DNA of 41,293 nucleotides from the NCBI GenBank assembly GCA_035624455.1, contig DASPRM010000056.1, positions 1 through 41,293 on the forward strand, read 5' to 3'. The stretch's first letter is position 1. Each line of letters begins with the position of its first letter. A model generated the notes under the pieces. It did no database searches, had not been told where the DNA came from, and saw only the letters and a list, made by a program, of their open reading frames with translations. The DNA comes from Terriglobales bacterium. Its GTDB lineage: Bacteria > Acidobacteriota > Terriglobia > Terriglobales > Acidobacteriaceae. Made by a program: the position numbers and the translations under genes. Shown here piece after piece: positions 6,397 to 16,063 of the stretch.

Positions 6397-9097
6397 AACG
6401 GCAAATTTTAACAAACGCGGACCTGGGAGCTGGGTAACCGGCGGTCTGCTACTTCTGGTACTAGTTAGCGGGGCGATGGCGCTTGGGCCCGCGGGCTGGC
6501 AGGACACGCAGAATGCTCTTTATCCCGAGCCGGTGTCACCCTGGCCCCCGGAGGCGCAGCGCATCGGCAGTTCGCGGGTGATGGCCAGCAACCCGGGAGG
6601 CACGCCAAGTCCCTCGGCGGCCCTGTACAGACAACTGCGGCAGATCGGACTGGACCCGGCCAAGGTATACAAGATCCGCGGCGCCTCGATCGACCGCGAA
6701 GACGTCCACATGACTCTGGAGGACGGCGTTATCGCGTTTACCGAAGCCGTGGATGGGCGTGTCACTGGGGCTTTTTTTGAGGGCGAAGGGGAAGTGCTCC
6801 TGGTTCCACCGGATCGGGTCGAGAAGCGCTCTCTGGGCTTGTTCACGAAGGCCGCGATCCTGGAAGAGAAATTCACCAGCGCATTTCTACGTTTCAACGA
6901 TGAAACTGCGGCGGAACTGGATCCCTATCTGCGCACGGCGGAGCAGCCGCAGGAATTCGTCAGCAAGTGGAACGAGACCGTGCAAACCCTGGCTGAATCT
7001 GACGCCCTGCGTCTGCTTTTGACGTTCCTGAACGCCAAGACCGGGGCAGACGGGAAGCTGCAACGGGATCCCGGTGATCGCATGCTGCGGGCGCGCCTGG
7101 CCGGCACCAGCCTGGGCGTCTTCGATCTCTTCTTCGACACCACCGCGGGTGAACAGATCGTGGTTGGGCAGTTGGTTCACTCGGATAACGGCCTGGCCTA
7201 CTACAACGTGTGGACAGCGTTTCCCATGCGCTCGAAGCGGATGGTGCTGAGCCAGCGCCGCAAGACTGCGGCTCCGACCAAGACTGCCGCGCGCAGTGCC
7301 ACGCCAGCTGTGGTTTCGGGTATGCCAGTTGAGGAGCCTGGAGACCGTGTGCGCGTCACCGCCTATAAGATTCGCAGTGAGATCAAACCGCCGACCGATC
7401 TGGAAGCCGACGCGCAGCTGTCTATGACGGTTCGCAAGGGTGGCGATCGCGTGCTTTTGTTCGAACTATCGCGCTACCTGAAAGTCAACAAGGTGGAATG
7501 CGAGGGAGCGCCAATCGAGTTCCTTCAGAACGAAGCTCTGGAAGGAACGCAGCTGTCAAGACGGGGTAACGATATCGTCGCTGTGGTTTTTGCGGAACGT
7601 CTCAAAGCTGGGCAAGACTTGCACTTGCGGTTTACCTACGCGGGCCCGGTGATGTCCGATGCCGGCGGCGGCCTGATGTATGTGGGGGCGCGGGGCATCT
7701 GGTACCCAAACCGCGGCATGAGCATGGCGGACTACGACCTGGAATTCAGTTATCCGAGCGACTGGACCCTGGTAGCCACCGGTAAGCGGGTTTCTCAGCA
7801 GAATTCTGCAGGGCAGATCGTGGCACATTGGGTGGCGGAGAGGCCCACGCCGCTGGCCGGCTTCAACCTGGGTCACTACTCGCATGCCCAGGCCACGGCT
7901 GGCCAGGTTGCGGTAGAGGTTTATGCCGCCCCGGGCATGGAGCGCAGCTTCCCCACACAGCAGACGGTTCTTCTTCCCCCGCCGCTGCCTCCGGTGTTTC
8001 CCCGTGAGCAGCGGGTTGAAGCTGCGGTGGTGACCAGAGCCGCACCGGCTCCCGCCAGCAATGCGCAGATGGTGGCGGAAAGAATCAGCAGGGGAGTGGA
8101 GCAGCTTTCGCAAGAGATGGGTCCCTATCCTTACGGCTCGCTGACGATCTCACAGATGCCGGGTCGCGCCAGCCAGGGCTGGCCCACGCTGGTTTTTCTT
8201 TCCAGTTACGTATTCCTCAATGCACAAGAACGCCAGCAGGCGCGGCTTAGCGACTTTGACTCCATCCTGTTCGGTTCCTTAATGCCTGTGCACGAGACGG
8301 CTCACCAGTGGTGGGGCGACTTAGTCGGATGGAAGAGTTACCGCGACCAGTGGATTGTCGAGGCTCTGGCCAACTATTGTGCCCTCGCCGCCATAGAAAA
8401 GAATCAGTCGCGCGACGTGCAGGATGTGCTGAACGAGTACCGCCGCGAGCTGCTGGCGAAGAATAAAGATGGTGACGAGGCCCGCGATGCCGGTCCGGTG
8501 ACCCTTGGCATACGGCTCTACTCGTCGCTGTTTCACGAGGGCTATGAAAGCATCAGCTACGGCCGCGGCACCTGGCTGCTGCATATGCTGCGCACCATGA
8601 TGCGCGACGCTGACTCACTCCCCAATTCCCGGTCCTCGCACAAGGATCCGCAGTCGCAGTATGACGAGCCATTCTTTCGCGCGCTGCTCAAACTTCGCCA
8701 GCGCTACGAAGGCAAGCAGATCACCGATCGCGAGTTGCAGGAAGCTTTCGAAGAAGAATTGCCCGATTCGCTACGCTACGAAGGCCGGAAATCGCTGGAC
8801 TGGTTTTTTGACGAATGGGTGAACGGCACTGCGATTCCGCGACTCGAACTGGCCGACGTCAAATATACTGCCTCTGCCGCGGGCACCCAGATTACCGGCA
8901 AGATTCGGCAGAAAGAGGCCCCGAACGAGCTAGTGACTTCAGTGCCGGTTTACGGGATCGCCGGGGCGAGCAAAACTCCCACCCTGCTAGGACGAGTATT
9001 TGCCGACGGACCCGAAACCACCTTCCACCTCACGGGACCCGCAGGTACCCATAAGCTGGTGCTCGATCCGTATCAAACCGTTCTCACCCGGCCCTAA
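6380..9097 (+). CDS. M1-like zinc metallopeptidase, exported
   Basis: A 905-residue protein with an N-terminal hydrophobic segment (about residues 18-33) that is a signal peptide or anchor. Roughly 300 residues without a family I recognise follow, then a beta-rich M1-type N-terminal domain and the catalytic domain. The zinc motif is HETAHQWWG (His638, Glu639, His642) with Glu661 after 18 residues, the classic M1 spacing. The GxMEN motif that holds the substrate's free amino end is not visible; SQGWPTLVFLSS stands in its place, so aminopeptidase activity is uncertain. Several inserts, one rich in Pro, separate the domains. The ATG at 6380 gives a good signal sequence; no later start keeps it. 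The gene diverges from, and overlaps by 17 bases, the other protease gene. Confidence 0.85.
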   Translation: MRALRTTANFNKRGPGSWVTGGLLLLVLVSGAMALGPAGWQDTQNALYPEPVSPWPPEAQRIGSSRVMASNPGGTPSPSAALYRQLRQIGLDPAKVYKIRGASIDREDVHMTLEDGVIAFTEAVDGRVTGAFFEGEGEVLLVPPDRVEKRSLGLFTKAAILEEKFTSAFLRFNDETAAELDPYLRTAEQPQEFVSKWNETVQTLAESDALRLLLTFLNAKTGADGKLQRDPGDRMLRARLAGTSLGVFDLFFDTTAGEQIVVGQLVHSDNGLAYYNVWTAFPMRSKRMVLSQRRKTAAPTKTAARSATPAVVSGMPVEEPGDRVRVTAYKIRSEIKPPTDLEADAQLSMTVRKGGDRVLLFELSRYLKVNKVECEGAPIEFLQNEALEGTQLSRRGNDIVAVVFAERLKAGQDLHLRFTYAGPVMSDAGGGLMYVGARGIWYPNRGMSMADYDLEFSYPSDWTLVATGKRVSQQNSAGQIVAHWVAERPTPLAGFNLGHYSHAQATAGQVAVEVYAAPGMERSFPTQQTVLLPPPLPPVFPREQRVEAAVVTRAAPAPASNAQMVAERISRGVEQLSQEMGPYPYGSLTISQMPGRASQGWPTLVFLSSYVFLNAQERQQARLSDFDSILFGSLMPVHETAHQWWGDLVGWKSYRDQWIVEALANYCALAAIEKNQSRDVQDVLNEYRRELLAKNKDGDEARDAGPVTLGIRLYSSLFHEGYESISYGRGTWLLHMLRTMMRDADSLPNSRSSHKDPQSQYDEPFFRALLKLRQRYEGKQITDRELQEAFEEELPDSLRYEGRKSLDWFFDEWVNGTAIPRLELADVKYTASAAGTQITGKIRQKEAPNELVTSVPVYGIAGASKTPTLLGRVFADGPETTFHLTGPAGTHKLVLDPYQTVLTRP

Positions 9098-9416
9098 GGA
9101 TGTGGGCACGGTCCTGTGCTCAGCCACAGTTTGTAGCCCCGTCTTCATTGCGCCTTCTTCCACACTAGATCTCTGCCTTGCCTGCGATGAGAAAATCCTC
9201 TGATTTTGCCCTCGGCCGTCCCCTGAAAGGTCTTCCATCCTCGGGTGCCCGGCAAGGAATAACACTTCTCGGGCCTCGGTATTCCGGTCCACGGCGGGCT
9301 TGCCTCGCGGCATCCACCAGGCGATCCCCTTCGCACCCCAACCTGTTCTTAACAATCCTGTCGTAGTATGAGCGGGCCGCGCGGCACCTGCCAGCTTCGA
9401 ATGGGGGGAAGACCAC
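9098..9416. other. Intergenic region before mgtE
   Basis: I see no gene in these 319 bases. TAGTAT at 9363-9368 could be a -10 box and GGGGGGAAG at 9403-9411 is the mgtE ribosome site. I looked for the conserved core of a magnesium (M-box) riboswitch and did not recognise one by eye; a covariance-model search would settle it. Confidence 0.4.
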
Positions 9417-10736
9417 ATGGCTACCCAACTCGCAACGCCCTCTGCGGTCGATCAGCTTTGGGACCGCTGGCCATATCTCTCGCATGCTGAGCGCCTGAAA
9501 CAATTTCGTGAAATGCATACCGGGGAGAAGGCCAATTTCTTCCTCGCTCTGAGTCCCCATGACCAAGCCTTTATCTTGTTCGGCCTGCCCGAGGAACAGC
9601 GTCACGTGTGGTTGCGTATACTCCCGCCCGACGATGCTGCCGACTTGATTCAAGAAGCTGGGCCGGAATGGCGGGACAAGCTGCTAGCCCTCCTCGACGA
9701 ACCCACGCGGAAGGAAGTGCTTGCCCTGTTAGCGTACAAGGAGGACGAAGCCGGCGGCCTGATGAATCCGCGCTTCGCGCGCCTGCGTCCCGACATCACG
9801 GTCGATGTCGCGGTTTCCTATCTGCGTAAAGAGGCCCCCAGCGTGGTCACGATGTACTACGGCTACGTTCTTGATCAGGATCAGCATCTGTTAGGCGTGG
9901 TCTCAGTGCGGCAGCTCTTCACGGCCGGGCCGGGCAAGCTGGTGAAGGAAATCATGACTACGAAGGACCTTGTGTTCGTAAGGCCCGAGACCGAGCAGGA
10001 GGAAGTCGCCCGGGTGGTGCGCGACAACCGCCTATTGGCCGTTCCCGTGCTTGATGTCGAGCGACGCATGGTGGGTATCGTCACGGTTGACGACATCGTA
10101 GACGTGGTCGAGGAACGGGCCAGCCGCGACATCCAGAACATCGGCGGCATGGAGGCCCTCGATACCCCATACATGCACACGGCGATTCACGAAATGGTCA
10201 AAAAGCGTGCCGGATGGTTGGCGATCCTCTTTGTGGGCGAGATGTTCACCGCAACTGCGATGAGCTTCTTCGAGGATGAGATCGCCAAGGCGGTCGTGCT
10301 GGCGTTGTTTCTTCCGCTCATCATCAGCAGCGGAGGCAACTCCGGGTCCCAGGCAACGTCGCTCATCATTCAGGCCATGGCTCTAGGGGACGTCAAACTG
10401 CGCGACTGGTTCCAGGTGATTCGCCGCGAGCTGGTCTCCGGCGTGGCCTTAGGTATGATTCTGGGCGCCATCGGAATGACGCGCATTTTTCTCTGGCAAA
10501 GGGTGTTCGGGACCTACGGAGCACATACTCCGATCCTTGCCTTAACCATCTTCCTGGCGCTGATCGGAGTGGTAACGTTCGGGACGCTCGCCGGTTCGAT
10601 GCTGCCGTTCATACTACGGCGGCTTGGACTGAATCCCGCAAGCGCCTCAGCTCCATTCGTCGCCACCCTGGTCGACGTGACCGGACTCATCATTTACTTC
10701 ACCATTGCAAATTTCATCATGTTGCGGCACCTGTAG
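9417..10736 (+). CDS. mgtE: Magnesium transporter MgtE
   Basis: A 439-residue MgtE-family Mg2+ channel of the inner membrane. The layout is standard: an N-terminal helical superhelix domain (about 10-125; PPDDAADLI is typical), two CBS domains (about 130-255) that sense Mg2+ in the family, and five membrane helices from about 265 to the end. The pore-region signature SSGGNSGSQATSLIIQ is present in the membrane part. Length is normal for the family. The ATG at 9417 follows a strong GGGGGGAAG ribosome site by 5 bases. The gene is alone on its strand and converges with the membrane protein gene at 10917. Confidence 0.96.
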   Translation: MATQLATPSAVDQLWDRWPYLSHAERLKQFREMHTGEKANFFLALSPHDQAFILFGLPEEQRHVWLRILPPDDAADLIQEAGPEWRDKLLALLDEPTRKEVLALLAYKEDEAGGLMNPRFARLRPDITVDVAVSYLRKEAPSVVTMYYGYVLDQDQHLLGVVSVRQLFTAGPGKLVKEIMTTKDLVFVRPETEQEEVARVVRDNRLLAVPVLDVERRMVGIVTVDDIVDVVEERASRDIQNIGGMEALDTPYMHTAIHEMVKKRAGWLAILFVGEMFTATAMSFFEDEIAKAVVLALFLPLIISSGGNSGSQATSLIIQAMALGDVKLRDWFQVIRRELVSGVALGMILGAIGMTRIFLWQRVFGTYGAHTPILALTIFLALIGVVTFGTLAGSMLPFILRRLGLNPASASAPFVATLVDVTGLIIYFTIANFIMLRHL

Positions 10737-10766
10737 CGGTTGCGGAATTCGTGATGGTCTGGATTT

Positions 10767-10822
10767 GTCATCTTGAGCGAGGGCCGGGTACACCTCACCC
10801 GGTGCGCGTCGAAGGACCTTGC
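10767..10822. repeat. REP-like intergenic element
   Basis: The element begins TGTCATCTTGAGCGAGG and ends GTCGAAGGACCTT, with an inner CCGGGT/ACCCGG palindrome (10784-10789 and 10797-10802). Elements with these ends are, as I remember, scattered in acidobacterial and other soil bacterial genomes. It lies in the gap between two convergent genes. A short inverted piece of the same word (AAGGTCCTTCGC) occurs after the tRNA at 14524-14535. Confidence 0.5.
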
Positions 10823-10916
10823 GTCCGTCCAATCGCCGTCCTTGAAGTATGGTTATTCTTGCGAAAGGTTGGAATTTCGAGGCGCTGCCGCGACAGATCT
10901 GGCGCGCCCGCTTTCG

Positions 10917-12374
10917 CTATCCCAGCAGAATCGGCAGCAGCACACCCAATCCCAGCACGAATAACCACAATGCCGGGGCCGGCGTGCCGACCGGGCGGAC
11001 GCGGCGCTGCTCTCTCATCGCGATCCGCGGATCCAGTAACAGCCATCGCATGTATCGCCGCTCGAGCAGAAGGAAGACAAAAGCCGTGGTCGCACCGTAG
11101 ATGAGGTGACCGGGAAGGGATGGAAGCAGAGCCGACGCCGCTTCGGTGCGCCAATCGCATTGTCCGGTTAATGCCAGCGGAAGGAGAGTCATCGGACCCA
11201 GATACCACCAGATCAGACCGAACAGCCATCCCCATCCAATCCCGAGTCCCAAGCTAGGAGCCTCGTTGCGAAACAGCAAGCCGTAGGTCATGCCAATTCC
11301 AGCGCTGACCAGTAGATGAACGACTACACCGCGCAAGCCGAGCAGTTGAGTGTCCAGACCAGCAACTCTGGAGACCACGCCTGTCGCCAGCATCACCGGG
11401 CTCGAAACCAGTCCGCCAGCCAATCCCGCCAGCGCTCCCCACTCGAGTGACCTGATCACGCGCAGCCCTGGCCCTTCCGCCTCCCGGTTCAGGGGGTCCG
11501 ACTGTATGAACAAACGCAACCAGAGGCGGTCGAGGGTGGCGTAAGTGACGCCCAGGATCAGTCCGTAGATGATGTGCCCTACTAGCGCGCCAAAAAGTGC
11601 GCTGCCCTGTTCAGCGGACCAGTCCAATGGAATGTGTCCGAGGAGCGGCCACAATGTGAGTGGACCCAGGAACCAGCAGAAGATGGCATAGCCCACTCCC
11701 CATCCCATGCAGGAGCCGTAGCCGCGCACATCTTTTTGGAATAGCAAGCCGAACGTAACACCCATGAGCAGCGCAATCGCGAACTGCCAGCTCATGTTCG
11801 CCGCGCGCGAGCTCAATTCGGGACCACCGGCTACCAACGGGAAAAATTCTCCCACCGACATCCACTGATTGAAAACGAATCCTCCCAACATTCCCGCAAG
11901 GCCGCCAGCCATGATGGCCCGCCCCCAACGAAACTTCGCCTGATCTGCATCACGCTGCAAGCTGCGCCTGAATCCCAGCGTCACCCCGACCGGCATTCCC
12001 AGGCAGATCAGGTAAGCCACCAGCGCCGGAAATTGCTGGCGAACATCCTGCAACATGGCCGTAGAATGCTCTGATCGGACGAGAAGTGGAACGATCCCGG
12101 CAGGCAACATCAGCCAAAGCAGAAACGCCGCGCCAAGACCCCAGATCAAACCCGCTCCCGGACTGCTGGCACGGTCGGCAAAGAAGAAGCCGAAGATCAG
12201 CCCAAATACCGCGCCCAACAACATGTTCTGCAGGAGCGAGTGGGTCAACAGCGCGCTTTGCGCGACCCCGCCTGCGATCCCTACTGCCACGCCCAGCAGC
12301 GGTGCGCTCCACGCCATCGTGCGACGATGCGTACCCAGTCCAACCGTCATAAGGGAAGTCTCTGATGCTGCCAT
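10917..12374 (-). CDS. Polytopic membrane protein of three tandem repeats
   Basis: A 485-residue, very hydrophobic protein made of three copies of a roughly 145-residue unit. Each unit has a Gly-rich pair of helices (such as [15 protein letters not shown], then GMTYGLLF), then a GWGxxYxxxxWxLGPxTLxPL block, a short DW(S/R)xE loop and a GHxIYGxxLG helix. The second halves fall at about 75-136, 222-284 and 378-440. I do not recognise the family. The neighbouring NADH dehydrogenase, upstream in the same operon, carries one such unit at its N-terminus, so the two probably assemble or act together. The ATG at 12374 follows TAGGAG, in which TAG is the stop codon of the upstream gene, so translation is likely coupled. 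Confidence 0.8.
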   Translation of the reverse strand: MAASETSLMTVGLGTHRRTMAWSAPLLGVAVGIAGGVAQSALLTHSLLQNMLLGAVFGLIFGFFFADRASSPGAGLIWGLGAAFLLWLMLPAGIVPLLVRSEHSTAMLQDVRQQFPALVAYLICLGMPVGVTLGFRRSLQRDADQAKFRWGRAIMAGGLAGMLGGFVFNQWMSVGEFFPLVAGGPELSSRAANMSWQFAIALLMGVTFGLLFQKDVRGYGSCMGWGVGYAIFCWFLGPLTLWPLLGHIPLDWSAEQGSALFGALVGHIIYGLILGVTYATLDRLWLRLFIQSDPLNREAEGPGLRVIRSLEWGALAGLAGGLVSSPVMLATGVVSRVAGLDTQLLGLRGVVVHLLVSAGIGMTYGLLFRNEAPSLGLGIGWGWLFGLIWWYLGPMTLLPLALTGQCDWRTEAASALLPSLPGHLIYGATTAFVFLLLERRYMRWLLLDPRIAMREQRRVRPVGTPAPALWLFVLGLGVLLPILLG

Positions 12375-12384
12375 CGAAGCGCTC

Positions 12385-14082
12385 CTACCGCAAATCAATT
12401 GTCTGCACAATATCGCGCGGGAAGAACAGCTCCACCGTCCAATCCATGAGCACTCGAATCTTGCGCTCCAGTCCGGGCAGTTTCGAAAGGTAAATGCCGC
12501 GCCACATCAGCCACGCCAGCAACCCCGAGAAGCGCAGCGACTTGCTCCGCGCGAAGGGCACAGTGAGCTCGGCACAGGCGGTCTGGTGCCCCACCACGCA
12601 GAGTGCGCCAAGAGAATCGAAATGAAAACCTTGTGGCGGCCGTTCTTCCAGTTCAGCACGGATATTTCTTGCCAGCACCGCTGCCTCACGCAGCGCGAAC
12701 TGGGCAGTAGGCGGGCAGGGCTTGCCCGACCTGGCGTCCACGACTGCCGCGCAATCTCCCAGCGCCCAAACTCCCGGATGTCCGGGAACAGCCAGAGTTG
12801 GTTTGACCACCACTGCACCGCGTTTATCGCGTTCCAGCGGCAGCGATTTCAGAAGCGGATTAGGGGCAGTCCCCGCGGTCCACACCAGCGTCTCAGCCGG
12901 AACCGGTCCATCGCTCAGCATCACCATTCCCGGCTGCGCGTCGGTGAGCCGGACATTCAGACGGAAAGTTACCCCGCGCGCCTCCATTCTTTTCTGGGCG
13001 TAGCGTGCGAGTGACTCACTCAGCTCCGGCAGAATGCGGTCACGCGAATGCACCAGAATTATTTGCAGCTCTTCCGCATGCAGATTGGGATAATCGGCCA
13101 GAATCCCATGGGCGAAATCATTCAGCGCGCCTGCCAGTTCAACTCCGGCAAACCCGCCGCCCGCTACAACGAATGTCAGCAATGGTTTTCGAACCGCGGG
13201 GTCCCGCTCCCGATCCGCTCGTTCGAACATCTCGATCACGTGATTGCGAATCCGAATGGCATCCAACAGGCTTTTGAAGTTGAAGGCCAGCTTCTCGATA
13301 TTGGCCATGCCGAGGTAATTGGAGACTGATCCCAGAGCCAGTACGAGGTGGTCATAAGGCAGCTCACGCCCATCTTCGCCATTGCCGGAAATGTCGGGTT
13401 CAAGCACAACGCGCCGGCCCTGCAGATCAATCGCCACCACGCGCCCGCGCATAAACTCCGTACGGTGCAGGCTGCTGCGCAATGGGGTGCTGATGTGACT
13501 GGGCTCCAGGCTGCTGCCGGCGACCTCGGCCAGCATCGGTGTAAACAGGAGGGCGTTCGTCTCACTGACCAGCGCAATCGAGACCGAGCGGTCCTGGCGC
13601 AGCTCTTCTTCCAGTCGCTCCGCCGTCTTCATTCCTGCAAAGCCGCCACCCAGGATGACAATTCGCGTCTTCACTTCAGGCGCGGCTTCGGCCAACTCTT
13701 TCTCCGGACCGAACAACATCGCCGCCAGGTCATTCAGCCCCTGGGTGATCAGGCCTAAAATGGCTCCATACATCACCCATCCGACCAGAGCCGGAAAATG
13801 CCCGCGCATTTGTTCAGCGCTCCACTCAGGCTTCTGCGTGGAGAGCAGCGGCACCGCGATTACGCTGATCAGGGCCCAGAGCGGTACACCCAAGGCCGCG
13901 GCAGCCATCATTCCATCGACATAGGTTCGGCGGGTCGGACCCAGCGACATGGCATAAGCCGCGCCCAGCGCGAGTCCCAGCACAAATGCCAGCGCCCCGT
14001 GACCCAGAGTTGAAACCAGAGCCATAGAGGCAATGGCGCCGGCCACGCTCCCAATTGCCCCTCGCCGGAGATATACGTTCAT
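12385..14082 (-). CDS. ndh: Type II NADH dehydrogenase with extra N-terminal membrane domain
   Basis: A 565-residue single-subunit NADH:quinone oxidoreductase (NDH-2). The enzyme part begins near residue 138 with the FAD-binding GGGFAG (145-150). A second GGGFAG (308-313) binds NADH, ALGDCA (440-445) contacts FAD, and an amphipathic C-terminal tail (about 522-560) fits membrane attachment. Residues 1-120 are unusual: four hydrophobic segments forming one unit of the same repeat that builds the next gene's product. Usual NDH-2 enzymes of about 400-430 residues lack this. ATG 14082 follows GAGGA; in-frame upstream sequence is not protein-like. The downstream membrane gene starts 10 bases after the stop, so the two form an operon. 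Inferred role: NADH oxidation into the quinone pool. Confidence 0.92.
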   Translation of the reverse strand: MNVYLRRGAIGSVAGAIASMALVSTLGHGALAFVLGLALGAAYAMSLGPTRRTYVDGMMAAAALGVPLWALISVIAVPLLSTQKPEWSAEQMRGHFPALVGWVMYGAILGLITQGLNDLAAMLFGPEKELAEAAPEVKTRIVILGGGFAGMKTAERLEEELRQDRSVSIALVSETNALLFTPMLAEVAGSSLEPSHISTPLRSSLHRTEFMRGRVVAIDLQGRRVVLEPDISGNGEDGRELPYDHLVLALGSVSNYLGMANIEKLAFNFKSLLDAIRIRNHVIEMFERADRERDPAVRKPLLTFVVAGGGFAGVELAGALNDFAHGILADYPNLHAEELQIILVHSRDRILPELSESLARYAQKRMEARGVTFRLNVRLTDAQPGMVMLSDGPVPAETLVWTAGTAPNPLLKSLPLERDKRGAVVVKPTLAVPGHPGVWALGDCAAVVDARSGKPCPPTAQFALREAAVLARNIRAELEERPPQGFHFDSLGALCVVGHQTACAELTVPFARSKSLRFSGLLAWLMWRGIYLSKLPGLERKIRVLMDWTVELFFPRDIVQTIDLR

Positions 14083-14326
14083 GAGTTGTTCCTCGCCGAA
14101 GATCTCTGCTCCAGAAGATTGCAAACCATTACAGAATACCCACATGATGTACGGCCACAGACATGCGCTGAGATTCGCGCTGCAAAGAAAAGTTCCACCC
14201 CAATTCCCTGGACCTGCGGCTGCCGTCCTGCTCAAAAATGCATCCTTTCTGATGGCGAGTCATTTCTGATATCCTTGGCCGTGTGTTAGAGCCCACCGCG
14301 CCTGTGTTCAGGAGCATCCAAGGTCA

Positions 14327-14362
14327 GCATCCTGGCAATAGTTCAAGAATTGTTCAGGATGC
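14327..14362. repeat. Hairpin-forming inverted repeat upstream of tRNA-Ser
   Basis: GCATCCTG (14327-14334) and CAGGATGC (14355-14362) are exact reverse complements, and CAAT/ATTG can extend the stem inside. It lies in the 340-base gap between the NDH-2 start (14082) and the tRNA (14424). It could be a regulatory site for either, or a REP-like element. No T-run follows on either strand. Confidence 0.45.
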
Positions 14363-14423
14363 CTCCGGTACGAACAGGCGGTTTTGCGATAAGGCCCTCA
14401 ATAATTAAGGGCTTGTGAGATGC

Positions 14424-14516
<93 letters not shown>

Positions 14517-14666
14517 GAAACTAAAGGTCCTTCGCTGTGATCAGCATTTCAGCGGCGGGCTCAGACGCGCGCTGGCGCCTCAGGTTCCAATCTGTTCTTG
14601 TCCGCTCTGGTTCAGCGCAACGCCCCCCTCTTGAATAATCCCGGTCCCGTGCTGCATAAATAGGCT

Positions 14667-15917
14667 ATGGTGCGGCGTGTGGTAGTGACCGGTATCGGGG
14701 CAGTAAGTCCCAACGGCATTGGCCGGGAGGCGTTCTGGAATGCCACCCGCGCCGGAGTGAGTGGTGTGAGGCGCATTAGCCGGTTCAAGCCGGATGAACT
14801 CAGGGTTCAAATTGCGGGTGAAGCAGCGGATTTCGCAGAAGAGCAATATCTGGACCCCATCAGCAGACAGCACGTATCGCGTGCCGTGCCACTCGGACTG
14901 GCGGCAATTCAAGAAGCGCTAGGTGACGCCGGCATAGAGCACAAGTCCATGACACTGGATGAACTGCGCCGCGTCGGGGTAATGGTCGGATCGGGTGGCG
15001 GAAGTCAGGATTTCACCGAGCGGCAATATCAGCTCTACTACGAAGGCAAACACAAGCAGGCCAGCGTTTACGTAATCCCCACCTCCACTATTGGCACGCT
15101 GGCTAGTGAATTTTCCATGTATTTCGGTTTCCGCGGACTGAGTCATGTGATCTCGACGGGGTGCACATCGTCAACGGACGCAATCGGCTATGCGGCCCAG
15201 CACATTCGATCGGGCCACCTGCACACGATGATTGCGGGAGGAGTAGACGCTCCCATCGCGGAGCTCATCATGCGCGGGTTTATGTTGATGAGAATCCTGA
15301 CCTCCCGCTGGAACGCGGAGCCGGAGCGTGCTTCGCGGCCATTTTCGCGGGACCGCGATGGCTTCGTGCTGGGTGAGGGCGCCTGGTTCTTTGTGTTGGA
15401 GGAGATGGAGCGAGCAAAAGCGCGGGGAGCCAATATCTATGGGGAAATAGCCGGGTACGCTTCGAGCTGCGAAGCTTACCATCGCGTCCGGCTGCAGGAG
15501 TGCGGTGAAGAGCCGGCGCGCACGATCCAGATGGCGATTGAGGATGCGGGGGCAGTGCCATCGGCCATCGATTACGTCCATTATCACGGGACCTCCACCG
15601 AACTGAACGATCGTATCGAAACACGGGCGATCAAGCTGGCTTTCGAGAAGCACGCCTATCGGCTGGCGGGATCGTCGGTCAAGAGTCTGATTGGACACCC
15701 GCAGGGGGCTTGCGGCGCTGCGGGGGTAGCATGCACGCTGCTGGCGATGCGGGATGCGGTTCTCCCCCCAACCATCAACCTCGAGGAGCCCGACCCAGAA
15801 TGCGACCTGGACTACGTTCCGGAGTGTGGGCGGAAAACAGAGCCGGAATGGGCGGTGTGCAATTGCATCGCGTTTGGCAGCAAGAACTCGGCATTGGTAG
15901 TACGCAAGGTGAGCTAA
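14667..15917 (+). CDS. Beta-ketoacyl-ACP synthase (FabF-like)
   Basis: A 416-residue ketosynthase of the KAS I/II type, which extends an acyl chain by decarboxylative condensation with malonyl-ACP. The start VVVTGIGAVSPNG is typical. The active-site Cys lies in ISTGCTSSTDAIG, and the two His residues lie in YHGTSTELND and SLIGHPQGACGAAG, so the Cys-His-His triad is complete. Length matches FabF. No acyl carrier protein or other fatty-acid gene is next to it, so it may be a secondary, specialised enzyme rather than the housekeeping FabF. The ATG at 14667 has no ribosome site, but a TAAATA box at 14657-14662 is close enough for a leaderless transcript. A hairpin at 15964-15987 follows its stop. 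Confidence 0.88.
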   Translation: MVRRVVVTGIGAVSPNGIGREAFWNATRAGVSGVRRISRFKPDELRVQIAGEAADFAEEQYLDPISRQHVSRAVPLGLAAIQEALGDAGIEHKSMTLDELRRVGVMVGSGGGSQDFTERQYQLYYEGKHKQASVYVIPTSTIGTLASEFSMYFGFRGLSHVISTGCTSSTDAIGYAAQHIRSGHLHTMIAGGVDAPIAELIMRGFMLMRILTSRWNAEPERASRPFSRDRDGFVLGEGAWFFVLEEMERAKARGANIYGEIAGYASSCEAYHRVRLQECGEEPARTIQMAIEDAGAVPSAIDYVHYHGTSTELNDRIETRAIKLAFEKHAYRLAGSSVKSLIGHPQGACGAAGVACTLLAMRDAVLPPTINLEEPDPECDLDYVPECGRKTEPEWAVCNCIAFGSKNSALVVRKVS

Positions 15918-15953
15918 GCGCGTTTCAGGCTGGAGTCGGCTCCAAGGCCGGGC

Positions 15954-15988
15954 AAAAGAAAAGGGGGCACTCTATGGCGAGTGCCCCT
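15954..15988 (-). terminator. Terminator between convergent genes
   Basis: GGGGCACTC (15964-15972) and GAGTGCCCC (15979-15987) form a perfect 9-bp stem with a 6-base loop. On the minus strand it is followed by CTTTTCTTTT (complement of 15954-15963), a good terminator for the cytochrome gene that ends at 16064. On the plus strand it may also slow transcription coming from the ketosynthase gene, but no T-run follows there. Confidence 0.75.
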
Positions 15989-16063
15989 GATTACTGTCAG
16001 GAACAATATCCGCGTTATCGCGGAAGCGTTTCAAAGCCCGCCAGCCCGACAGTGGCCATTGGA

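Noticed and set aside
9098-9416. Possible Mg2+ riboswitch before mgtE
   Set aside because: The conserved M-box core could not be recognised by eye; a covariance search would be needed.
12055-13014. A 319-codon plus-strand frame across the membrane protein/NDH-2 junction
   Set aside because: It is antisense to two well-supported genes and rich in Arg, Pro and Ser as expected of a shadow frame.
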